Below are positions 58,315-64,000 of a stretch of DNA of 64,000 bases, piece by piece; the first letter of the stretch is position 1; each line of letters begins with the position of its first letter. The stretch covers positions 62,001 to 126,000 of the forward strand of contig NZ_QMEY01000009.1 in assembly GCF_003315795.1 (NCBI RefSeq), given 5' to 3'. The translations under genes and the position numbers were made by a program. Under the pieces are notes generated by a model. The model saw only the letters and a list, made by a program, of their open reading frames with translations, was not told the DNA's origin and did not search any database. The DNA comes from Spongiactinospora rosea (GTDB taxonomy: Bacteria; Actinomycetota; Actinomycetes; Streptosporangiales; Streptosporangiaceae).

Positions 58315-58734
58315 TCAGAACCTGGTGACATCACCAAGCGTGGCATCCGCAACGCACCGGTTGATGAACTCTCTTTCGTACTCGAAGCCACTACCGCGCC
58401 AGAACCCGTCGACGTTGACGATGACCGGGTCGATGACATGGGGACAGGCGCGGTGGATGGGCTGGATTCTGCTGAAGTCGCCGCCCGCCTTGCGCAGCAC
58501 GTCACAGGCCTGCTTCGGGTTGGGGTGGGTGCGGTTGTCGGGGTCGCAGCTCAGGCTTGTCGAAACGACCCTGCCGCTGATCGTGTAGGTGACGGTGATC
58601 TCCATGTACGTGAAGATCCCCATCCCCGATCCCGGGTGCGCGGCGGCGGGCGGGGCCGCCGTGAAGGGCGCCCACAGAGTCACGCCCAGCGCGAGCGCGG
58701 CCACTCTGCGAACAAGGGGCAGTACAAGAACCAT
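58315..58734 (-). CDS. Subtilisin-inhibitor-like (SSI-family) secreted protein
   Basis: A 139-residue protein with a Sec signal peptide (LPLVRRVAALALGVTLWAPF, cleavage near AAAH at ~32). The SSI family is recognised from LSCDPDNRTHPNPKQACDVL, KAGGDFSRI, PVIVNVDGFWRG and YEREFINRC. Cys63/Cys77 and Cys97/Cys127 match the two SSI disulphides. The reactive-loop CPHVIDP aligns with CPMVYDP of SSI, so P1 is His99 instead of Met, Lys or Arg. SSI proteins inhibit extracellular serine proteases. With His at P1 the target may be unusual. Convergent with the XRE gene. Confidence 0.9.
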   Translation of the reverse strand: MVLVLPLVRRVAALALGVTLWAPFTAAPPAAAHPGSGMGIFTYMEITVTYTISGRVVSTSLSCDPDNRTHPNPKQACDVLRKAGGDFSRIQPIHRACPHVIDPVIVNVDGFWRGSGFEYEREFINRCVADATLGDVTRF

Positions 58735-58859
58735 GAACTCTCCCCTTCCATCGGGCTTACGGAACCATTGCTCCTCCAGCCGGTGAGGGCTTGCTCCCCT
58801 CGCCCGAAGTCACCTAAACGCGGGGGCCTTGGAGCACCCGAGGGCATCGTCAGGTAGCG

Positions 58860-58886
58860 TGAACGCTGTTCATGAACGACGTTCAT
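58860..58886 (+). promoter_or_regulatory. Paired operator upstream of the SnoaL-like gene
   Basis: TGAAC-gct-GTTCA (58860-58872) and ATGAAC-gac-GTTCAT (58872-58886) are adjacent inverted repeats, offset by 13 bp. They precede the SnoaL-like gene by 14 bp and are probably bound by the TetR protein encoded next. Confidence 0.6.
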
Positions 58887-58899
58887 AGAGGGAGCCATC

Positions 58900-59307
58900 T
58901 TGACCCACGCCGCCGACGAACTCGCCCTGGAAGAGCTCGAACAGCAGCAGATCGACAGTTGGGCCCATGACGGTGCCGCCTTCGCCGCGACCTTCACCGA
59001 CGACGCCGACCTCATCGACGTCATGGGCGGGCACTTCCACGGACGGGCCGCCATCACCGAGACCATGCAGGAGGGATTCGCGACCTTCATGGCGGGCACC
59101 CGGATGTCCCCACCGACGACACGCATCGTGGATTTCCTCACGCCCGCCATGGCAGTGGTCATCACCAGCGGAAACTGCATCATCCGCCCCGGAGAGCAGG
59201 AATGCCGTCCCGAGGATCTGTCGATCCAGACCAAGGTCGCCGTCAAGCAGGACGGACAATGGCTGTTCCGGACCTTCCAGAACACGAGAATCAACGCCAA
59301 ACCGTAA
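58900..59307 (+). CDS. SnoaL/NTF2-like protein (SgcJ/EcaC family)
   Basis: A 135-residue cone-fold protein: an N-terminal helix (ALEELEQQQIDSWAHDGAAFAATFTDDADLID, key part DAAAFAxxFxDDA-like), VMGGHFHGRAAITETM, and a C-terminal strand pair KVAVKQDGQWLFRTFQNT. Members include polyketide cyclases and uncharacterised detoxification proteins. The TTG start at 58900 is supported by GGGAG and by the absence of any better start. It is followed by, and probably controlled by, the TetR gene. Confidence 0.83.
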   Translation: MTHAADELALEELEQQQIDSWAHDGAAFAATFTDDADLIDVMGGHFHGRAAITETMQEGFATFMAGTRMSPPTTRIVDFLTPAMAVVITSGNCIIRPGEQECRPEDLSIQTKVAVKQDGQWLFRTFQNTRINAKP

Positions 59308-59316
59308 GGAACCGAC

Positions 59317-59949
59317 ATGCCCCGGCCCGCCGCCGTCCTCCGGACCCCCGAGAGCCCGGGGCTGCGCGACCACCTGATCAGCATCACCCGGCGTCTCATC
59401 ACGGAACGGCAGACCGCCCAGTTGACGGTCCGAGCCATCGCCCGCGAGGCCGGGGTCGCCGACGGCGTTCTCTACAACTACTTCGCCGACAAGGAGGATC
59501 TACTCGCGCACGCCCTGCTGGCCGACATCGAAGCGGCCGAGCGTACTCTGCCGCCGCCTCCATCCCCCGGCACGGGCACCATCGAGGCCAGCCTCGCAGG
59601 TCATCTCCGGCACATCCTCGACCTGCACGAACGCGTGATGCCGTCCTTCGCCGCGCTGCTCGGCCAGCCGAAGGCACTCGCCCGCTTCCAGTCCCTCCCG
59701 CGATCGGTGAAGGGCGACAACCTCCGCCAGCACATGTCCGCCCACCTCACGGCCGAGCAACGCCTCGGCCGCCTGGCCCCGGACATGGACGCCGACGCGG
59801 CGGCCACCCTGCTCGTCGGCGCCTGCTATGACCGGGTGCTGCCCATGCTGTTCCGCCCCTGGTCGCAGGAACCGCTGGAGTCTCCCGAGCGGTTCACCGA
59901 ATCGCTCGTCCGGACTCTGCTGAACGGCGTCCGCGGCGACACTGCCTGA
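59317..59949 (+). CDS. TetR/AcrR-family regulator
   Basis: A 210-residue repressor. HTH residues ~20-65 include LTVRAIAREAGVADGVLYNYFADKEDLLAHAL (key part VADGVLYNYFADK). The ligand domain lacks features identifying the inducer. It lies nine bases after the SnoaL-like gene and is likely autoregulated through the paired repeats at 58.87 kb. A short GGGCG/CGCCC stem at 59954-59968 may terminate the unit. Confidence 0.88.
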   Translation: MPRPAAVLRTPESPGLRDHLISITRRLITERQTAQLTVRAIAREAGVADGVLYNYFADKEDLLAHALLADIEAAERTLPPPPSPGTGTIEASLAGHLRHILDLHERVMPSFAALLGQPKALARFQSLPRSVKGDNLRQHMSAHLTAEQRLGRLAPDMDADAAATLLVGACYDRVLPMLFRPWSQEPLESPERFTESLVRTLLNGVRGDTA

Positions 59950-60150
59950 TCACGGGCGCGAGACGCCCATCACACGGACGAGAGGCCGAGGGAAGGCCGC
60001 CCGCCGACCTTCGGCTCCTCGATCCACCGACCGCGCCATACCATCGAATGGCCTACCGATGGAGTGTGAGACTGCCGTACCAGAATGGTGATAGGAGTCC
60101 AACCGCCAAGATCGCTGCCACACTGATCGCGTCGGGCTAGCGTTCGAGGC

Positions 60151-60609
60151 ATGACGTCACCGGCCTATGTGCCTCCCAAGCAGGGCCCCTCCAAGTTATG
60201 GGTCCAGACCGGCCCGCTCGACCTCAACCAGCTCCTCACCGCCGCCTATGAGCAGATCCACCCGGCGGGCCTGACGATCACGATCCCCTTCCCCGGCGTG
60301 TGGGAGGTCTCCTACCAAGCCCGTTCGGTGATCAACGTGGGCGCCGCGAACTCCCACCAGTGGGCCGGCACGGTCCTTTACAAGGGGCAGAGCCTCATCG
60401 AGGGCAGTCAGGCGCTGGCCGGTGGCGGCGGCCCCGCGAATCTCGTCGGCCAGGCCACCGCCGGGCAGACGATCTTCGCGGAATTCGCCGCGAACGACGT
60501 CGTGAGCCTTTACGCGAAGTCCATCGGCACGGCGGGCAACAACGCCTCCATCCTCAGCAACGCCGACGGCCGCACGACAATCGCGGCACGCTGGGTCAGC
60601 GCGGTTTGA
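60151..60609 (+). CDS. Hypothetical beta-rich protein
   Basis: A 152-residue protein with no signal peptide and strongly alternating beta strands: LTITIPFPGVWEVSYQARSVI, QWAGTVLYKGQSLIEGSQAL, a poly-Gly turn (AGGGGPANL), AGQTIFAEFAANDVVSLYAKS and TTIAARWVSAV. The pattern recalls jelly-roll domains of C1q/TNF type or phage fibre tips, but no family can be named. It stands alone; no phage genes are nearby. ATG 60151 has GAGG close upstream. Confidence 0.6.
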   Translation: MTSPAYVPPKQGPSKLWVQTGPLDLNQLLTAAYEQIHPAGLTITIPFPGVWEVSYQARSVINVGAANSHQWAGTVLYKGQSLIEGSQALAGGGGPANLVGQATAGQTIFAEFAANDVVSLYAKSIGTAGNNASILSNADGRTTIAARWVSAV

Positions 60610-61054
60610 GCACCAGCGCGGTACCCGCGACCCGCTGAGCTGACGCAAGGCCGAACAGCAGGGTGGCCCGCCGGCGCCCGGAACCATGTGACCGGCCGTT
60701 ACGGCCGGTAGGTGACCGCCCGGCGGACCAGGCCGCAGGTCATCGGCGTGATCGCCGCGCGCGGCGGCCGTGATGGTACCCGTGTGACAAGCGGTACGGC
60801 AGGCCCTCTCTCGCCGACCGCCGTTCACAGTCGCGCACTGTGCCCGGCGTTTCGCGAGCGCCACCGCTCACCCGCCGTTCCAGCACCGGCTGACACGCCC
60901 GCCCTGGGGTCTGCGCCCCTGGTGAAGCCGGTCGGCCATGGTCGCCACGGTATCGGCCGGTAGCCCGGCCCTCCGAGATCGGGCAGCATGCCCGGTAACG
61001 GCATGCCTCCACGGTGACGGCTCCCCGGCGCACCCGGCGGCCGTGATCCCCGCC
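60610..61054. other. Intergenic region with partial repeat
   Basis: 445 bp without a gene between convergent neighbours. It contains the diverged fourth copy of the 7.2-8.2 kb repeat and short GC hairpins. No terminator with a U-tract is visible. Confidence 0.5.
60790..60895. repeat. Partial fourth copy of the structured repeat (unit D)
   Basis: About 105 bp matches the 3' half of units A-C in the same order: GGTACGGCAGGCC, TCTCTCGCCG-ACCG, TGTGCCCGGCGTTTCGCG and CGCCGTTCCAGCACCGGCTGAC. It is closest to unit C. The hairpin-bearing 5' half is missing. This shows the element is dispersed and not only a local tandem duplication. Confidence 0.6.
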
Positions 61055-62254
61055 TCAGCCGGCGACCACGCTGAGGCGGCGGACGCGGGTCTGGATCGGC
61101 AGGGCGGTGCGCTGGCCGGTCAGGCGTTCTTCGTCCCACCACCAGGCGAAGGTGGCGATGTCGGTGGGGCCGAGGGGCGCTGGCGGTGGGGTGCGGGTGA
61201 TGGTGTACGGGGGCAGGATGTCTTCGCCGTCTCGGTAGCGGACGGCGGCCCGGCCGAATTCGAGGTTGCCCGCGATCAGTTCCTCCACCGCCCTGGTGTA
61301 GTGCGTCAGGTCGGGTGAACCGAGCGCCCGCAGCCGGGAACCGAGGCGCACCACCCGGTCCATCGCCTGGTTGTGCAGGCTGACGACCTTCCGGAAAGCG
61401 GTGTCGAGCGCCCCGCCGTGCTCCCGCGCGGCGGCGGCCAGGACATTGACGTCGCCGGGCGCGTCGGCCTGCTCCTTGGCGTAGGAGAACAGGTCGTTGT
61501 ACAGCGACATCACCAGGATCGCCGCCTCGGTGTAGGCCCGGAAGACGCCCTGGCAGGCCACCTCGTCACTGATCCACAGATCATGGGTGATGGGCAGCAG
61601 GCCGATGATCCCGCCGACCCCGGCGGTGTAGAAGCGGCACGCGGCGGCCTCGCCCATGTCGGTGCGCACGGTGTCGTCCTCGCCCGCGAACTCCCAGCCG
61701 AGACTGCTGATGTACACCCGCTCGGCCTCCGCGAAGCGGCGGTACTGGACGGGCGTGGCGATCGTGGCCGCGCGGCGCAGCACATCGACCATCGGCGCGT
61801 TGACCGGGTGCCCGCAGGGCTCGGCGAAGCGGGGGTCGTCGAGCAGCCGCAGCCATCGACCGGCCCATGTCACCGCCTGGGGCGGGGTGGCCCGCGCGTA
61901 TCTGCCCGAGTAGGCGTCGTCGAAGGGGAACAGCGCGGTGAGCAGGTCCGCGCCCAGCCGGAAGCGCTCGTAGTCGGCCGCGCCCGGATCGAAAAGGCCC
62001 CACCAGTAGCCCGAGCGCTCGCTCTCGATCTCCTCCCACTGGCCGGCCGGCCACTCGATGCCGAACCCCCGCAGCCAGGCGATCGACTCGTCGCCCGCGC
62101 GCTCGGCCTCCCGATGCATGCGGTGGGCGAAGGGCTGGAAGATGGTCGGGGGCCGCGCCGACACGCCGGACGACGCGGATGCGGGCGCGCCACAGGCGTA
62201 CAGGTGGGCCGCGGCCGTGCCCAGACCGGTCGGACGACCGGTGAATCGCGTCAT
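61055..62254 (-). CDS. Class I terpene synthase (sesquiterpene-cyclase-like)
   Basis: A 399-residue all-helical cyclase. The first metal motif is FPFDDAYSG (Asp112-Asp113) and the NSE triad is complete: Asn253, Ser257 and Glu261 in YNDLFSYAKEQ. The first motif has DDAYS with no third acidic residue, a variant of DDxx(D/E). The protein is longer than typical ~330-residue cyclases because of a ~40-residue N-terminal and a C-terminal extension. It ionises a prenyl diphosphate, probably FPP. AAAGGA precedes the ATG. No prenyltransferase, P450 or methyltransferase is adjacent. Confidence 0.88.
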   Translation of the reverse strand: MTRFTGRPTGLGTAAAHLYACGAPASASSGVSARPPTIFQPFAHRMHREAERAGDESIAWLRGFGIEWPAGQWEEIESERSGYWWGLFDPGAADYERFRLGADLLTALFPFDDAYSGRYARATPPQAVTWAGRWLRLLDDPRFAEPCGHPVNAPMVDVLRRAATIATPVQYRRFAEAERVYISSLGWEFAGEDDTVRTDMGEAAACRFYTAGVGGIIGLLPITHDLWISDEVACQGVFRAYTEAAILVMSLYNDLFSYAKEQADAPGDVNVLAAAAREHGGALDTAFRKVVSLHNQAMDRVVRLGSRLRALGSPDLTHYTRAVEELIAGNLEFGRAAVRYRDGEDILPPYTITRTPPPAPLGPTDIATFAWWWDEERLTGQRTALPIQTRVRRLSVVAG

Positions 62255-62343
62255 GTGAGGTCCTTTCGCAACGGCCGAGGGACGGGCCCGGGGGACGGCG
62301 CGTTTCGGTCACCTTCATTCTTTCACAATCCGTATCCGAATAT

Positions 62344-63708
62344 CTACTCTGCGTTACGATATGACAGAAAGAACGCGATCAAGGCCGCCGCCGCCAGCGG
62401 AATGGCGGCGTTGGCCAGCAGGCCCGCGTGGATACCGGACAGTACGGCCTGCGCCGACGGCCCGGTCGCGGCGGCCACCACGGCGCTGATCACCGGGATG
62501 CCGAGGGTCATCGCGACCTGCTGGGTCATCGTGGCGATGCCCGTGGCCAGCCCCTGTTCGTGATCGGGGATGCGGGAGGTCGCGGTGACGGTGAAGGCGA
62601 CGACAGCGGCCATGTTCCCCGCGAAGCACGCGCCCACCACGATGATCACGAGCCCGATCGCGCCCCGGCCGGTACCGGTGAACAGCAGCAACGCGGTCAT
62701 GGCCCCCTGGACGGCGAGCCCCCCGGACAGTACGGCGTGCGAGCCGCACCGCCTGATCAGGGCCGGGGCCGCGACGGACCCGGCGAAGGCGGCGAGCCCC
62801 GGTATCCCGAGCGCCAGGCCGGTCACCGTGGCGGAGTACCCGAGCACGCCTTGAAGGTAGATCGTCATCAGGAACGTCGTCGCGGTGGCCATCCCCACGG
62901 TGGCCAGGCCGCCCAGATTGCCCCACTTCACCGTGGGCCGCCGGAGCATCCCCGCAGGTACCAGCGGCCGGGGGCTGCGCCGTTCGATCCACAGGAACGC
63001 CCCGAGCAGTACGCCCGCGAGCAGCAGCGCGGGGGGCTCGGTGGTCACGCCGTACACGAGGGCGACCATGCCGCCGGTCACGGCGAGCGCGCCGGGCAGG
63101 TCGAGCGCGCCCCCGGCCGTGCCGCGCCCGCGCGGCAGCAGTCCCGGAGCGGCGGCGAGTACGGCGAGCGCCACCGGTACGTTGATCAGGAAGGCCCAGC
63201 GCCAGCTCAGCGCGCCGGTGAGCACCCCGCCGAGCAGCGAACCCGCCGTGAACCCGGTGGCCATCAGCGCCCCGCTGAGGCCGAGCGCGCGTTCCCGCAA
63301 CGGCCCTTCGGCGAAGGACGTGGTGATCAGGGACAGCGCGGCGGGCATGGTGATCGCGGTGGCCAGGCCCTGCGCGACCCGGGCGGCGAGCAGCGCGACC
63401 GGATCGCCGGACAGGCCGCCCGCCGCCGAGGAGACGGCGAGGATCGCCATGCCGGTGAGCAGCATGCGCCGCCTGCCGTACAGGTCGGCGACCCGCCCGA
63501 ACAGCAGCGTCAGCCCGGCCGCGGGCAGCGCGTAGGCGGTGGCGACCCATTGCAGCGCGGCGAGGTCCAGGCCGACCGCGCCGCCGATGGCGGGCAGCGC
63601 GACGGTGAAGATGGAGAAGTCGGCGGCCAGCATGAACTGCGCGCCGAGGAGGATCACCAGGATCATCCGTTCGCGACCGGTCATCCTGGTGCGGGTGTCG
63701 ACGGTCAT
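62344..63708 (-). CDS. MFS transporter, DHA2-like exporter
   Basis: A 454-residue protein with about fourteen hydrophobic segments. Landmarks are GAQFMLAADFSIFTVALPAIGG in helix 1, LQWVATAYALPAAGLTLLFGRVADLYGRRR through helix 2 and loop, RVAQGLATAITMPAALSLI in helix 4, and a WRWAFLINVP motif after helix 5 (EmrB/QacA family). The ATG at 63708 gives the proper N-terminus. It is 89 bp from the terpene synthase stop-side gene start and divergent from the XRE gene at the edge. It may export the terpenoid or a drug. Confidence 0.88.
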   Translation of the reverse strand: MTVDTRTRMTGRERMILVILLGAQFMLAADFSIFTVALPAIGGAVGLDLAALQWVATAYALPAAGLTLLFGRVADLYGRRRMLLTGMAILAVSSAAGGLSGDPVALLAARVAQGLATAITMPAALSLITTSFAEGPLRERALGLSGALMATGFTAGSLLGGVLTGALSWRWAFLINVPVALAVLAAAPGLLPRGRGTAGGALDLPGALAVTGGMVALVYGVTTEPPALLLAGVLLGAFLWIERRSPRPLVPAGMLRRPTVKWGNLGGLATVGMATATTFLMTIYLQGVLGYSATVTGLALGIPGLAAFAGSVAAPALIRRCGSHAVLSGGLAVQGAMTALLLFTGTGRGAIGLVIIVVGACFAGNMAAVVAFTVTATSRIPDHEQGLATGIATMTQQVAMTLGIPVISAVVAAATGPSAQAVLSGIHAGLLANAAIPLAAAALIAFFLSYRNAE

Positions 63709-63811
63709 GCGGCCCACCCTGGGCGGGCCGCGCGGGCTTACCCAGCCACCCGCTTTTCCTACCACCGGCAGGGTCAGGCTGACCGCTGGCGAATCGCCCA
63801 TACTCCTACAT

Positions 63812-64000
63812 ATGGAACTAAGCGCCGAGCTGGCGGCCTTCCTGCGTTCCCGGCGTGACGCGATGCCGCCGCACGAGGCGGGCGTCACGCCGTACGGCGG
63901 GCGGCGCCGCGTCCCCGGCCTGCGCCGCGAGGAACTGGCCCAGATCGCCGGGCTGAGCGTGGCCTACTACACGCGTCTGGAACAGGGCCACGGCGGCAAC
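63812..64000 (+). CDS. XRE-family regulator (MmyB-like), 3' end cut by window edge
   Basis: The first 63 codons are present: LAAFLRSRRDAMPPHEAGV, then RRRVPGLRREELAQIAGLSVAYYTRLEQG (key parts VPGLRREELAQ and AYYTRLEQG). This is the N-terminal HTH of MmyB-type regulators, which bind fatty-acid-like ligands through a PAS-like domain that would follow. Divergent from the MFS exporter, it is its probable regulator. Confidence 0.85.
   Translation, partial: MELSAELAAFLRSRRDAMPPHEAGVTPYGGRRRVPGLRREELAQIAGLSVAYYTRLEQGHGGN

Overview
The window is very GC-rich DNA from a filamentous actinobacterium, probably of the Streptosporangiales or a close relative. The evidence is the codon bias (G/C at almost every third position), frequent GTG/TTG starts, several four-base stop/start overlaps, and typical actinobacterial families: XRE regulators with DUF397 or other small partner proteins, F420-type LLM oxidoreductases, a subtilisin-inhibitor-like protein, DUF3140, DUF1876, and a mycothiol-linked Rv2466c-like reductase. 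No rRNA, tRNA, CRISPR array, phage module or complete insertion sequence was seen. Both ends cut through a gene.

Layout. 1-3.8 kb: edge of a glycan or heptose cluster (GT2, carbamoyltransferase, divergent GmhB-like phosphatase and GT4). 3.8-7.1 kb: SDR, DUF3140, quinone-oxidoreductase-like and LLM enzymes. 7.2-8.4 kb: gene-free block of three tandem ~300-bp structured repeats, one interrupted by a 130-bp MITE with terminal inverted repeats and an 8-bp target duplication. 8.4-10.5 kb: XRE regulator with three small proteins. 10.5-13.9 kb: AEC carrier and a frameshifted ABC exporter behind a SoxR-type promoter. 13.8-18.2 kb: RHH/Clp-repeat protein with a tiny coupled membrane peptide, secreted protein, Rrf2-MFS pair, LLM enzyme. 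18.2-27.6 kb: BtrH-like protein, second XRE/DUF397 locus, serine hydrolase, methyltransferase, alpha/beta hydrolase, GT2, DrrAB-type exporter with its TetR.

27.6-37.1 kb: LysR, metE, a binding-protein homologue, an orphan KdpD, Rv2466c-like reductase, S9 peptidase. 37.2-40.2 kb: membrane-anchored NACHT NTPase with a formylglycine-enzyme-like segment. 40.6-46.8 kb: membrane protein, DUF1992, HEAT-repeat protein, and a probable transmembrane one-component sensor (cytoplasmic HTH-like domains, one membrane helix, extracellular SBP3 domain). 47.3-50.4 kb: TauD-like dioxygenase and a NemR-like electrophile-response locus. 50.4-55.8 kb: aldoxime-nitrile catabolic cluster (nitrilase, aldoxime dehydratase, nitrilase, MFS, divergent LysR). 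56.0-58.7 kb: third XRE locus and the inhibitor-like protein. 58.9-64.0 kb: SnoaL-like/TetR pair, an unrecognised beta-rich protein, a fourth partial repeat copy, a terpene synthase, an MFS exporter and a truncated XRE gene.

Regulators sit beside their likely targets and matching operator-like repeats can be read directly: the Rrf2 sites at 15.47 and 16.00 kb, three 21-bp-spaced half-sites at 26.7 kb, the shared NemR-like site at 48.35 and 49.02 kb, paired sites at 58.87 kb, and the SoxR box at 11.82 kb. The strongest candidates for undescribed biology are the HTH-TM-SBP3 sensor, the TM-NACHT-FGE-like protein, the repeat array with its nested MITE, and the recurring XRE/small-protein modules. 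All functional calls come from reading sequence and recalling families; no database search was run.
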